Positions 25,105-34,001 of a stretch of DNA of 64,000 nucleotides are shown piece by piece. Each line of letters opens with the position of its first letter. The stretch's first letter is position 1. The DNA comes from Candidatus Aquidulcis sp. GTDB lineage: Bacteria; Chloroflexota; Anaerolineae; UBA4142. The stretch lies in contig DYJA01000001.1 in NCBI GenBank assembly GCA_020723345.1, positions 216,183 to 280,182 of the forward strand, read 5' to 3'. A program made the position numbers and the translations under genes. The notes beneath the pieces are model-generated. The model did no database searches and was not told the DNA's origin. It saw nothing but the letters and a program-made list of their open reading frames with translations.

Positions 25105-26881
25105 CAAATTGATCCCCTTGCGCCATTCTGCCGCGCACGTGATGGCGCAAGCGGTGATGGAACTTTATCCCGGCGCGAAACTGGGTTTCGGTCCGGCGAT
25201 TGAAGATGGTTTCTACTACGACTTTGAATTGCCGCGCCCGATCGCGCCGGACGATTTACCGGCGATTGAAGCGCGGATGAAAGAAGTCATCAAGGAAAAG
25301 CACGCGTTCAAACACGCGGAACTATCGATTGACGCGGCGCGCCAGCAATTCGCCGCGCAGCCATTCAAACTCGATCAAGTGCACGCGCTCGCCGGCGGCG
25401 AAATGGGCGAGCACGGCGAAGCGGCGGCGAAACCGGCGACGAGCGTTTCGACGTACACGCACGCCAATTTCACCGATCTCTGTCGCGGTCCGCACATCGC
25501 GAACACCGGCGACATTCCCGTCGACGCGCTCAAACTCCTCTCGATTGCCGGGGCATACTGGCGCGGCGACGAAAAGAATCCGCAACTCACGCGCATCTAC
25601 GGTACCGTCTGGCAATCGAAAAAAGAATTGGACGATTATCTCTGGCGGCTCGAAGAAGCGAAGAAACGCGATCATCGCAAACTGGGTCGCGAACTTGGCT
25701 TGTTCTACTTTTCGGACGATGTCGGACCTGGGTTGCCGCTCTTCACGCCGAAAGGCGAAATCGTCCGCCACTTGATGGAAGATTACGTGCGCGAGGCGCA
25801 GACCAAGTACGGCTATCAGCACGTTTGGACCGGGCACATGGTCAAGGAAGATTTGTACCACAAGTCCGGTCACTACGACAATTATCGCGATTCGATGTTC
25901 CCGCCGATGGAAGATGAAGGCGTCGTCTTTCGATTAAAGCCGATGAATTGTCCGAGTCACATGACGTTGTTCAACGAAATGGGCAAACACTCGTACCGCG
26001 AATTTCCGCTGCGCTTTGCCGAATTTGCGACGCTCTATCGCTACGAAAAACGCGGCGAGTTGTCCGGCTTGACGCGCGTCCGCGCGCTGACCCAGGACGA
26101 TTGCCACGTCTTTTGCACCGAAGATCAAATTCAAAGCGAGTTTACGCTCGCGCTCAATTTGATCCGCGAAGTGCTCGACACGTACAAATTCACCGACTAT
26201 AAAGTGCGCTTGTCGCTGCGCGGCGAGACCGGCAAGTTCGTGCAAGACGACGAGAAATGGGACAAGGCGACCAAAGCGTTACACGCCGCGCTCGACGCGA
26301 ACAAGGTGGACTATTTCGTCGCGGAGGGCGAAGCCGCGTTCTACGGACCCAAAGCCGATTTCATCGCGAAAGATGTGCTGGGTCGCGAGTGGCAACTTTC
26401 GACGATTCAAGTCGATTTCATCCAGCCCGCGCGCTTGGGCTGCGAGTACGTTGCGGAAGATGGCTCGCTGCGAACGCCAGTACTGATTCATCGCGCCGTT
26501 ACCGGATCGACGGAACGATTTCTCGGCGTGTTGATCGAACAATTCGCTGGCGCGTTTCCGGTGTGGCTCGCGCCGGTGCAGATGACAATCATTCCGATTG
26601 CCGACCGGCATCTGGAGTACGCGAATTTCGTCGCCGAACAACTGCGCGCGCAGAATTTCCGCGTCGAGGTGGACGCGCGCGCCGAGCGCATGAACGCGAA
26701 AATTCGCGACGCGCAATTGCAAAAAATTCCGTACATGCTCGTCGTCGGCAACAAGGAAGAAGAAACCAAAGCGGTCGCGGTGCGGTTGCGGACGGGCGAG
26801 GATTTGAAAGCGATGCCGCTCGATCAGTTCAGCGCGATGGCGAAAAAGATCGTGGACGACAAATCATTGGAGTTGAAGTAG
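25097..26881 (+). CDS. thrS: threonyl-tRNA synthetase
   Basis: 594 residues from ATG 25097 (GGAG RBS). It lacks the N-terminal TGS domain of the 642-residue E. coli enzyme, beginning directly at the editing domain ('LRHSAAHVMAQAV', 'FTDLCRGPHIANTG'). Class II motifs and zinc ligands are in place: Cys in 'MNCPSHM', His in 'DDCHVF', His in 'LIHRAVTGSTERFLG'; a C-terminal anticodon-binding domain follows. It charges tRNA-Thr. The overlapping Thr-rich leader ORF suggests regulation by threonyl-tRNA supply. Thus two threonine-responsive devices (with the lysC T-box) lie within 5 kb. Confidence 0.95.
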   Translation: MDDKLIPLRHSAAHVMAQAVMELYPGAKLGFGPAIEDGFYYDFELPRPIAPDDLPAIEARMKEVIKEKHAFKHAELSIDAARQQFAAQPFKLDQVHALAGGEMGEHGEAAAKPATSVSTYTHANFTDLCRGPHIANTGDIPVDALKLLSIAGAYWRGDEKNPQLTRIYGTVWQSKKELDDYLWRLEEAKKRDHRKLGRELGLFYFSDDVGPGLPLFTPKGEIVRHLMEDYVREAQTKYGYQHVWTGHMVKEDLYHKSGHYDNYRDSMFPPMEDEGVVFRLKPMNCPSHMTLFNEMGKHSYREFPLRFAEFATLYRYEKRGELSGLTRVRALTQDDCHVFCTEDQIQSEFTLALNLIREVLDTYKFTDYKVRLSLRGETGKFVQDDEKWDKATKALHAALDANKVDYFVAEGEAAFYGPKADFIAKDVLGREWQLSTIQVDFIQPARLGCEYVAEDGSLRTPVLIHRAVTGSTERFLGVLIEQFAGAFPVWLAPVQMTIIPIADRHLEYANFVAEQLRAQNFRVEVDARAERMNAKIRDAQLQKIPYMLVVGNKEEETKAVAVRLRTGEDLKAMPLDQFSAMAKKIVDDKSLELK

Positions 26882-26911
26882 GAGCCGCGTAATTCTCGCA
26901 AGGATCGCGCA

Positions 26912-27025
26912 ATGGAAATTCTTTCGATTCACGCCGCGCTACAACAAGGACGCTTGTTTTTCACCGAACACGCTATCCGGCAAATGGCAAAACGCGATAT
27001 AATGGATGACGAACGAATGGATTGA
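26912..27025 (+). CDS. truncated DUF4258 protein (putative toxin remnant)
   Basis: 37 residues: MEILSIHAALQQGR followed by 'FFTEHAIRQMAKRDI', the conserved start of DUF4258 (HA..R...R.I) proteins, then a premature end at MDDERMD. Normal family members are about 80-95 residues, so the C-terminal strands are missing. Partner of the YgiT-type gene 21 bp downstream; DUF4258/YgiT pairs resemble MqsR/MqsA toxin-antitoxin systems. Here the toxin half is probably inactive. Confidence 0.6.
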   Translation: MEILSIHAALQQGRLFFTEHAIRQMAKRDIMDDERMD

Positions 27026-27046
27026 CAATCGGCAGAGGAGGAAATA

Positions 27047-27286
27047 ATGGAGCGCTGCCATTTCTGTGGAGGAACGTTGGTTGAGCAAATGACAACATTC
27101 CTTTACGAAAACAATGATCAAATTTGGATTATCCGTAACGTGCCCGCATTTGTATGCGCGCAGTGCGGAGAAAAGGAATACACTCAAGAAACGACGCATC
27201 GTGTTCTGATGTTTTTGAAACAGCCCTCACGCCCGGCGGACATACTGCACGTTCCAACGTATGACTTGGCGATGGCTGTCGCATGA
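27047..27286 (+). CDS. YgiT-type zinc finger protein (antitoxin-like)
   Basis: 79 residues with two CxxC zinc-binding pairs ('CHFCGG' and 'CAQCGEKEY'), the standard YgiT-type / MqsA N-terminal domain; the HTH domain of full MqsA is absent. RBS GAGGAGG precedes ATG 27047. Family members pair with DUF4258 RNase-like toxins. Its stop overlaps an in-frame ATG of the next gene's frame, so it may be co-transcribed with the dehydrogenase by chance of position. Confidence 0.8.
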   Translation: MERCHFCGGTLVEQMTTFLYENNDQIWIIRNVPAFVCAQCGEKEYTQETTHRVLMFLKQPSRPADILHVPTYDLAMAVA

Positions 27287-27312
27287 CCACACTTCCAACA
27301 GTTGGAGGAGGA

Positions 27313-28671
27313 ATGTCGCTCGAAACCAAGATCGCCAACAAGACCGCGCGCCTCGCGGTCGTCGGTTTGGGGTACGTCGGTTTGCCGCTTGCCGTCGAAT
27401 TTGCCAGCGAGGGATTCTCCGTCGTCGGCGTGGACATCGACGCGCGCAAAGTCGATGCGTTGAACAGAAAGGTCAGTTACATTCCCGATGTGCCGAGCGC
27501 AAAACTCAAGCGCGTCGTCGCCAAAAAGAAATTCGCGGCGACGACCGATTACGCGGCAATCGAAGACACCCACGTGATTTTCATCTGCGTGCCGACGCCG
27601 TTCGACGCGATGAAAGCGCCCGACCTGAGTCCCGTGATCGCGGCGACGACGAGCATCACGCCGCATCTGCGCGCCGGGCAACTGGTGATCCTGCAAAGCA
27701 CGACGTATCCCGGCACAACCGAAGAAGTGTGTTTGCCGATTTTGGAAAAAAGCGGTTTGCGCGCGGGCAAGGATTTTCACCTCGCGTTTTCGCCGGAGCG
27801 CATCGATCCGGGCGCGACGAGCAGCCAGGGTTGGAACGTCAAGAACACGCCGAAAACGCTCGGCGGCTTGACGCCGCGCTGCACCGCGCTTGCCAAGGCG
27901 CTGCTCGTGCATCTCACGTCACAGGTCTTTGTCGTTTCATCGCCGCGCGCGGCGGAAATGAGCAAACTGCTCGAAAATATTTTCCGCTCGGTCAACATCG
28001 CGCTCGTCAACGAACTCGCGCTCTTGTGCGAGCGGATGAACATCGACATGTGGGAAGTGATCGACGCGGCGAAGACCAAGCCGTTTGGTTATATGCCGTT
28101 TTATCCGGGTCCCGGCGTGGGCGGGCATTGCATTCCCGTCGATCCGTACTATCTTTCCTGGAAAGCGCGCGAGTACGATTTCTACACGCGCTTTATCGAA
28201 CTCGCCGCCGACGTGAACCAGGGCATGCCGTACCACGTCGTCAAATTGGCGCACGACGCGTTGGGGCGACGAGGCAAAGCGTTGAAGAACGCGCGCGTCT
28301 TGGTGCTCGGCGTCGCGTTCAAGCCGGACGTGGACGACGCGCGCAACTCGCCCGCCGAACGTGTGATCGAAGTGCTGCGGCGGTACGGCGCGCGCGTCGC
28401 GTATCACGATCCGTTCGTGCCCAAGTTCCACGTCGGCGGCGACGTATTTCATCGCGAGCGTGTCGATCTCGCCTCCACGCCGTTGACGCGCGCCGCGCTG
28501 CGCGGATGCGATGTCGCGATCATCGTCACCGCGCACCGTTGCGTCGATTACCGCGTCGTCGTCGAAAATGCGCCGCTCGTCGTGGACTCGGCGAACGCGA
28601 CCAAGGGCTTGGGACACGTTGAGAAAATCGTCCGGGTCGGCGCGCCAATGTGTGAGGTCAAAGATGAGTGA
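27313..28671 (+). CDS. nucleotide-sugar dehydrogenase (UDP-GlcNAc/UDP-ManNAc 6-dehydrogenase type)
   Basis: 452 residues from ATG 27313 (GGAGGAGG just upstream); ATG 27283 is an alternative. N-terminal NAD-binding 'VVGLGYVGLPLA', 'VDIDARKVD', substrate-domain 'STTYPGTTEEV', 'FSPERIDPG', the catalytic cysteine in 'GPGVGGHCIPVDPYYL', and C-terminal 'LGVAFKPDVDDARNSPA'. This pattern is the WbpA/WecC subfamily: oxidation of C6 of a UDP-N-acetylhexosamine to a uronate for surface polysaccharide. No other polysaccharide genes are adjacent; gmk overlaps its 3' end by 8 bp. Confidence 0.9.
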   Translation: MSLETKIANKTARLAVVGLGYVGLPLAVEFASEGFSVVGVDIDARKVDALNRKVSYIPDVPSAKLKRVVAKKKFAATTDYAAIEDTHVIFICVPTPFDAMKAPDLSPVIAATTSITPHLRAGQLVILQSTTYPGTTEEVCLPILEKSGLRAGKDFHLAFSPERIDPGATSSQGWNVKNTPKTLGGLTPRCTALAKALLVHLTSQVFVVSSPRAAEMSKLLENIFRSVNIALVNELALLCERMNIDMWEVIDAAKTKPFGYMPFYPGPGVGGHCIPVDPYYLSWKAREYDFYTRFIELAADVNQGMPYHVVKLAHDALGRRGKALKNARVLVLGVAFKPDVDDARNSPAERVIEVLRRYGARVAYHDPFVPKFHVGGDVFHRERVDLASTPLTRAALRGCDVAIIVTAHRCVDYRVVVENAPLVVDSANATKGLGHVEKIVRVGAPMCEVKDE

Positions 28672-29293
28672 GTCCGTCGCGCCGTCGATTCCCTTGCCGG
28701 AATGTCCCGCGCTTTTGATCATCGTGTCGGGTCCGTCGGGCGTGGGCAAAGATGCCGCGCTCAAACGGATGCGCGAATTGAACTATCCGTTTCACTTTCT
28801 CGTGACGAATACGACGCGCCCCCAACGCCCGGACGAAACTGACGATCAGGATTATCACTTTATCTCGAAAGAACAATTCGCGGCGATGGAAGCGCGCGGC
28901 GAATTCTTGGAACGCGCGGTCGTCTACGGCTACGATTACGGCAACTCGAAACAAGAAGTGCGCGCCGCGCTCGCGCGCGGGCAGGACGTGATCATGCGCA
29001 TCGACGTGCAGGGCGCGGCGACGATCAAACGCCTCGTCCCGGACGCGGTATTCATTTTCCTGATGCCACCCTCCATCGAATCGCTGGAAGCGCGTTTGCG
29101 GAAGCGCCGTACCGAGCCGGAAGAATATTTGAAAATTCGTTTGCACGCCGCGCGGCTGGAAATGAACGAAGTCGAAAAGTTCGATTACGTGATCGTCAAC
29201 GAGGACGACGCGCTCGACGAGACGGCGGAATTGATGTACGCGATCATCCAGGCGGAAAAGCGGCGCGTGAGACCCCGGTGCGTGCAGATATGA
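28664..29293 (+). CDS. gmk: guanylate kinase
   Basis: 209 residues from ATG 28664 (GAGGT RBS), overlapping the preceding stop. P-loop GPSGVGKDA (Asp replaces the usual Ser/Thr after Lys), 'NTTRPQRPDE' GMP-binding region, 'DYHFISKEQF', 'VVYGYDYG' and 'DVQGAATI' are present. It phosphorylates GMP to GDP using ATP. Length and motif order are normal. Transcription probably ends before 29365, where a new -10 box appears. Confidence 0.93.
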   Translation: MSESVAPSIPLPECPALLIIVSGPSGVGKDAALKRMRELNYPFHFLVTNTTRPQRPDETDDQDYHFISKEQFAAMEARGEFLERAVVYGYDYGNSKQEVRAALARGQDVIMRIDVQGAATIKRLVPDAVFIFLMPPSIESLEARLRKRRTEPEEYLKIRLHAARLEMNEVEKFDYVIVNEDDALDETAELMYAIIQAEKRRVRPRCVQI

Positions 29294-29364
29294 TTCTGAA
29301 TTTCCTGGTTGGTTCCAGTCATTCAGCAATGAACGCCGTGAGTTTTTCGTGAGTACCGTTATGC

Positions 29365-29370
29365 TATAAT
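29365..29370 (+). promoter_or_regulatory. extended -10 box for the lamin-tail/PHP gene
   Basis: TGC-TATAAT with no convincing -35. It implies a transcript starting near 29377, which excludes the upstream ATG at 29373 and supports GTG 29454 as start codon. Confidence 0.5.
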
Positions 29371-29453
29371 AGATGCCAAGTACGGGGTGTGACGGTGACC
29401 CAAGCGGCGCGGTCACCCCACCAACTCTGCACGATCAACGGAGAGAGGTGCCC

Positions 29454-32400
29454 GTGAAGGGAACAGCGCGCCAACTTCGTTCGATGATCGTACTTGCATT
29501 CGTAAGTTTGGGGATGCTGATTGTTGCATCCCTTCCTCTGTTTGCCTCTCCAATTTTCGTCCCCTCGGATACAATCGTCATCAGCCAAATTTACGGCGCG
29601 GGTGGCAACAGCGGCGCGACGTACCAGAATGATTTCATCGAGTTGTTCAATCGCGGCAGCACGACGGTCAACATGACCGGTTGGACAGTGCAGTACACCT
29701 CCACCGCAGGTTCGTTGTGGGCAACGACAGCTTTGTCCGGCTCGCTGGCGCCCGGTCAATACTACCTCATCCGTCAAGCGGCGGGTACCAGTTGCGGCGG
29801 AAGTCCTTGCGGCGCGGTACTGCCAGCCCCAGATGCAACCGGGAATATCGCCATATCCGCGAACGCGGCAAAAGTCGCGCTCGTTAACACCACCACGCCA
29901 TTCACCACGACTTGTCCCTTGTCGAGCACGAACCTGATCGATTTCGTCGGCTATGGCAGCGGCGCGATTTGTTTTGAAGGTGCGGCGCGCGCGCCCGCCT
30001 CGTCGAGCACTGCCAACTCGACGCAGCGTTTGATGCGTGGCTGTACTGAAACTGACAACAATGGCAGCGATTTCGCGACCGGCGCCGTTCGCCCCCGCAA
30101 CACCGCGTATGCGCGATTTTCCTGCGCGCTGACTGCCGAAAATCTTTTGATCACCGAAGTTCTCTACGATGGCACACAAACCGGCGAAGGCGACGAGTTT
30201 ATCGAAATCACCAATCCGCTCACGTACACCGTCAGTCTGACCGGCTACAAAATCGGTGACGAGGAGACCAGAGGGGGCAGTAGCGGCGATGGGATGTACG
30301 AATTCCCCGATGGCACCACAATCGCGCCAAACGAAGTCATCCTTGTCGTCCGCGATGCAGGTGTGTTTGCTACGCGTTTTCCTACTGTGACCAATCGCGT
30401 GTTCGATATAAATACGCTTGCCAGATATACCGCATGGGGCACCGGCTCGCTCGCGCTCGCGAATTCCGGCGATGAGGTGTTGCTGCTCGGACCCGGCGAT
30501 CAAATTGTGGATTCCGTCGCGTGGGGCAGCGGCAACTTCGCAGCCGCCGGGGTGCGCGGCAACGCGAGCGCGTCCGAGCCGCGCTCGCTCCAACGCTATG
30601 GCACGCGCGACACGAATAACATGTCGCTCGATTTTCTACGCGATACGCCCAGCCCCGGCACGCTCCGCATGCCGCCCGCGCCGCCTGCGCCGGTTCCCGG
30701 CGTGGCGATGCCAAACGGCATGTTCGCGTACTGGGGCGATATTCACTCGCACTCGACCGCGTCGGACGGCGATGGACCGCCGCGCATGGCGTTCGATACC
30801 GCGCGCGCGAACGGTTTGCATTTCTACGCGCTGACCGATCACGACGCGTGGCTGGACGCGCTGCGAGAAGAATGGAACGAAATCGGCAGTGCCGCGAGCG
30901 ATACGACTGCCAACAACGCGTTCATCGGGATCCGCGGCTTTGAATGGACGCACGCGTCCAGAGGACACATCAACGTCTTCAATTCAGCGGACTATGTCTC
31001 GCGCGATGATCCCAACTACGATACGCTCGCCGAATTTTACGCGTGGCTTGGCGCGCAACCCGCCAGCGTCGTCGCGCAATTCAATCATCCCGACCCCTCG
31101 TACGGCGGCACGTTCGACAATTTTGCGTACAACAGCGCGGCGGCGGACAAAATCGCGTTGGTCGAAGTTGGGAACAATGGCAGCGTGCCCTACCAACGCT
31201 TCGAGCCGCAATATCCGCAGGCGTTGAATCGAGGTTGGCGCGTCGCGCCGGGAATCGGATCGGATCATCACGGCTTGGTGTGGGGCAACGATTCGGCGCA
31301 TCGCACCGGCATTATCGCGTCGTCGCTCACGACCGCGAATGTGCTGGACGCGCTGCGCGCGCGCCGCGTCTTTGCGACCGAGGACGCGAATCTCGCGCTC
31401 GCGCTGCAATCGAACGGCGCGTGGATGGGTTCGACGATTCCCGCGCAAGTCGTTCTTTGGTTCGTGGTTACCGCGCGCGATCCCAATCCGGAACCAGTCA
31501 CACTCGAATTGTACGACAACGGTACGCGTGTGGCGACCCAGATTTTTCCAAGTTCTAATGTGACTTGGACGGTTCCCGTGTCTGGAAGTTCCTCACATTT
31601 CTACTACGTCCGCGCGACGCAAAGCGACGGCGATATCGCGTACACCGCGCCGATCTGGACCGACAACACGCCGCTGCCCACGCCTGTTCTGCCGACGCCC
31701 ACCCCGCGCGTAAGCACCTGGGATCTGGGATTCGTCTCGATTGACACCGCGCGCAAGACGGAATTGCACAAACGGGCGACGCTGGAAGGATGTGTGACCG
31801 TTCCGCCAACCGTACTGAGCGACCGGTTTTTCTTCTTGCAAGACGACACCGGCGGAATCAAAGTCTATCTCCCCTCCGCGCGCGGCGAATTCTTCCCGCT
31901 GAAACTGTACGACCGCGTGCGTCTGCGCGGCATCGTCGAATCGTCGTACGGCGAACGCGAGATCGAACTGGAAGGCGTAGATGTGATCGAGCCGCGCGGC
32001 AGCTGTGGCTTCGTCGCGCCAAAACGGTACGCGACCGGCGCGCTGGATCACAACGCCGAAGGATGGCTGGCGGAAGTGCGCGGTCAAGTCGCCAACGTGA
32101 GAACAAGCCAATTCCAGGTCAACGATGGGAGCGGGCTTGGCGTGATTCGCATTGATTCGACGACGAAGATTCGCACGGCAACGCAATGGCGCGGGCAAAC
32201 GGCGCGCGTGGTCGGCGTCGTCAGTCGATCGTACGGCGACACTGTCATCGTGCCACGCTACAATTCCGATATCGAGTTATCAGCGCCGCTTTTCACGCCG
32301 ACGCGGACGCCTGCTTCGGTTCACGCGTCTGCGACACGCACACCGACTCCGCTGCGCGGATTGACTGCGCCAGCCGCCGCGACGCGGCGCGTCCTTCCCA

Positions 32401-32609
32401 CTGTTTCGCCGACGCCGCGCGCCACGCGCACGCCCACGCCACTCCCGCGCGCGGAACAATTTCGATTGAATGAAAACGTGGCGCGCGCGTTGGGCGAAAT
32501 TCCGTTGAGCGCGGAGGCGGTCGCCGTTGTTGGCGGCTCGACTTCCATCGCGACGAGTTTCGCGTGCTTTGCGCTCGCGCTCGCGTTGCTGCGAAGAAAA
32601 AAGACCTGA
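29454..32609 (+). CDS. secreted lamin-tail-domain / PHP metallophosphoesterase protein
   Basis: 1,051 residues from GTG 29454 (GAGAGAGG RBS). A signal peptide covers about residues 12-36. Two lamin-tail domains follow ('IVISQIYGAGGNSG', 'LLITEVLYDGTQTGEGDEFIEI'), then a PHP/CehA-like domain with metal-ligand motifs GDIHSHS, 'YALTDHDAW' and 'GSDHHGLVWG'. After it come a beta domain, a Thr/Pro linker, an OB-fold-like region and a C-terminal TM helix with a basic tail (LRRKKT). It is therefore cell-surface anchored and possibly cleaves phosphate esters outside the cell. The last codons overlap the terminator of the convergent tRNA-Cys. Confidence 0.85.
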   Translation: MKGTARQLRSMIVLAFVSLGMLIVASLPLFASPIFVPSDTIVISQIYGAGGNSGATYQNDFIELFNRGSTTVNMTGWTVQYTSTAGSLWATTALSGSLAPGQYYLIRQAAGTSCGGSPCGAVLPAPDATGNIAISANAAKVALVNTTTPFTTTCPLSSTNLIDFVGYGSGAICFEGAARAPASSSTANSTQRLMRGCTETDNNGSDFATGAVRPRNTAYARFSCALTAENLLITEVLYDGTQTGEGDEFIEITNPLTYTVSLTGYKIGDEETRGGSSGDGMYEFPDGTTIAPNEVILVVRDAGVFATRFPTVTNRVFDINTLARYTAWGTGSLALANSGDEVLLLGPGDQIVDSVAWGSGNFAAAGVRGNASASEPRSLQRYGTRDTNNMSLDFLRDTPSPGTLRMPPAPPAPVPGVAMPNGMFAYWGDIHSHSTASDGDGPPRMAFDTARANGLHFYALTDHDAWLDALREEWNEIGSAASDTTANNAFIGIRGFEWTHASRGHINVFNSADYVSRDDPNYDTLAEFYAWLGAQPASVVAQFNHPDPSYGGTFDNFAYNSAAADKIALVEVGNNGSVPYQRFEPQYPQALNRGWRVAPGIGSDHHGLVWGNDSAHRTGIIASSLTTANVLDALRARRVFATEDANLALALQSNGAWMGSTIPAQVVLWFVVTARDPNPEPVTLELYDNGTRVATQIFPSSNVTWTVPVSGSSSHFYYVRATQSDGDIAYTAPIWTDNTPLPTPVLPTPTPRVSTWDLGFVSIDTARKTELHKRATLEGCVTVPPTVLSDRFFFLQDDTGGIKVYLPSARGEFFPLKLYDRVRLRGIVESSYGEREIELEGVDVIEPRGSCGFVAPKRYATGALDHNAEGWLAEVRGQVANVRTSQFQVNDGSGLGVIRIDSTTKIRTATQWRGQTARVVGVVSRSYGDTVIVPRYNSDIELSAPLFTPTRTPASVHASATRTPTPLRGLTAPAAATRRVLPTVSPTPRATRTPTPLPRAEQFRLNENVARALGEIPLSAEAVAVVGGSTSIATSFACFALALALLRRKKT

Positions 32610-32635
32610 CAGGTTCTTGGAAACCTGTCAGGTCT
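32595..32635 (-). terminator. intrinsic terminator of tRNA-Cys (minus strand)
   Basis: 14-bp perfect palindrome (AGACCTGACAGGTT / AACCTGTCAGGTCT, 32602-32635) followed on the minus strand by TTTTTTC. It overlaps the 3' codons of the convergent lamin-tail gene. A near copy occurs at 56975-57007. Confidence 0.75.
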
Positions 32636-32639
32636 GGTG

Positions 32640-32710
32640 AGGCGCCGAGCGGATTTGGACCGCTGATCAGGGTTTTGCAGACCCTTGCCTTGCCACTTGG
32701 CCACGGCGCC
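32640..32710 (-). tRNA. tRNA-Cys (GCA)
   Basis: 71 nt on the minus strand. Acceptor GGCGCCG/CGGCGCC with discriminator U (typical of tRNA-Cys), anticodon stem AGGGT/ACCCT with loop CTGCAAA (anticodon GCA), T-loop TCCAAAT. CCA not encoded. Confidence 0.95.
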
Positions 32711-32721
32711 GATGTGACCCA

Positions 32722-32749
32722 AGTATACTTGAATCGTTTGCGTTGTCAA
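32722..32749 (-). promoter_or_regulatory. promoter of tRNA-Cys
   Basis: On the minus strand TTGACA (32749-32744), 16 bp, TATACT (32727-32722), 11 bp before the tRNA. Confidence 0.8.
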
Positions 32750-32750
32750 G

Positions 32751-32795
32751 TAAGGGCGAAGTATTTTTCCGAACTGCGAAAAATGCTTCGCCCTT
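32751..32795. repeat. dispersed palindrome TAAGGGCGAAG...CTTCGCCCTTA
   Basis: About 19-bp arms, slightly imperfect. The same arms occur at 37759-37827, where the loop contains another repeat. Confidence 0.7.
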
Positions 32796-32804
32796 ACGCT
32801 GTGG

Positions 32805-33728
32805 TCACCCAATCAACCCCGCGATCAACTGCTGCCCCTCCGGCGATTCGATAAACTCGCGAAATTTCAACTGCGCGCACGTACACGTTCGCAATTTGTT
32901 GCGCGCCAGCAGAATCTGACGACTGACTTCCAAGCCGTGCACGTTGATCGTTTTGATGCGCCCCAACTCCAAGCCGCGTTGCGCCGCGACGCGCGAAACG
33001 AACGACACCCCGTGTCCGGCTTCGACGGCGGCTTCAACTGCTTCGACGCTTCCCAGTTCCATCGCCACGCGCAAATCATCGCCCGGCAAACCTTGTTCGG
33101 CTAAAGTTGCGAGGACGACTTGGCGCGTCGCCGCGCCGCCTTCGCGCAAAATCCAGTCGGCGTCTCTCAATTCCGCTGGCGCGATTTCGCCGCGCGCCGA
33201 CCAGGGATGATTCGCCGCGGCGATCAGCACCAACTCATCGGCGAAAAACGGAAAACATTCCAGGTCTTTGTTCTTGGAGCACAGACTCAGCACGCCGATA
33301 TGGATCTGCTTCGCGACGAGTTTCTCTTCGACCATCTGGCGCGTCATCACCTCGACGCTGAATTGCACGTCGGGAAATTGTTTGCGAAACGCGCCGATGA
33401 GATGCGGCAAGATGTATTTGCCCGGACTCGTGCTGCAACCGATCAGCACATGACCTTTGACCAGCCCCTGCTGCAAGCACATCGTCTCTTCGATGCGCGA
33501 TGACAGATTGACCATTTCGCGCGCCATCGGCAGCAACTCGCGTCCGGCTTCCGTTAATGCGATCCGTTTGCCGTTGCGTTGAAAAAGTTGGGTGTTGAGG
33601 CGCTGTTCCAATCCTTGAATTTGAAAACTAATCGCCGGTTGACTCAAATGCAATTTGCGCGCCGCGGCGGAAAAATTTTCCTCCTCGGCGGCAGCGAGAA
33701 AAATTTGGAGTTCGTGAACTTCAATCAT
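32805..33728 (-). CDS. LysR-family transcriptional regulator
   Basis: 307 residues from ATG 33728. N-terminal winged HTH with the LysR signature ('FSAAARKLHLSQPAISFQIQ' region), then a periplasmic-binding-protein-like effector domain ('LIGCSTSPGKYILPHLIGAF'). Divergently placed from the molybdopterin oxidoreductase operon with 270 bp between start codons, so it probably controls that operon and itself. The effector is unknown; sulfur compounds are plausible given the rhodanese protein in the operon. Confidence 0.9.
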   Translation of the reverse strand: MIEVHELQIFLAAAEEENFSAAARKLHLSQPAISFQIQGLEQRLNTQLFQRNGKRIALTEAGRELLPMAREMVNLSSRIEETMCLQQGLVKGHVLIGCSTSPGKYILPHLIGAFRKQFPDVQFSVEVMTRQMVEEKLVAKQIHIGVLSLCSKNKDLECFPFFADELVLIAAANHPWSARGEIAPAELRDADWILREGGAATRQVVLATLAEQGLPGDDLRVAMELGSVEAVEAAVEAGHGVSFVSRVAAQRGLELGRIKTINVHGLEVSRQILLARNKLRTCTCAQLKFREFIESPEGQQLIAGLIG

Positions 33729-33850
33729 CGTCGGTAATTTACTCTGATTCTTTCCAATTGTCAAGAAATCGAATTTAGCGGCGAGTTTGTTATAAGGTTT
33801 GCTTTGATTCATCTATCGAAAACTTGTATGGAAAACAAATCCTAAATTGC

Positions 33851-33879
33851 TTGACTTTATATGATGCGCGCGATATAGT
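33851..33879 (+). promoter_or_regulatory. promoter of the molybdopterin oxidoreductase operon
   Basis: TTGACT (33851-33856), 17 bp, TATAGT (33874-33879). Transcript starts near 33886, leaving a 115-nt structured leader. LysR binding would be expected upstream, between 33729 and 33850. Confidence 0.75.
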
Positions 33880-33897
33880 GATAGTGAAACATGCCAC

Positions 33898-33980
33898 GAG
33901 CAAGTAACGTTTGCTTGCTCAAGCTGTCCCAAAACGAAGTAGGTAGCGCACGCCTCTCTCGATCTTGGAGAGATTTTTTT
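33898..33980 (+). promoter_or_regulatory. structured 5' leader with a terminator-like hairpin before the start codon
   Basis: Hairpin GAGCAAG/CTTGCTC (33898-33920), then TCTCTC-gatcttg-GAGAGA followed by T7 (33955-33980), 21 bp before ATG 34002. A terminator inside the leader suggests attenuation or antitermination control; no known riboswitch class was recognised. Confidence 0.45.
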
Positions 33981-34001
33981 GCCCATTCCAGAAAGGAATC
34001 A

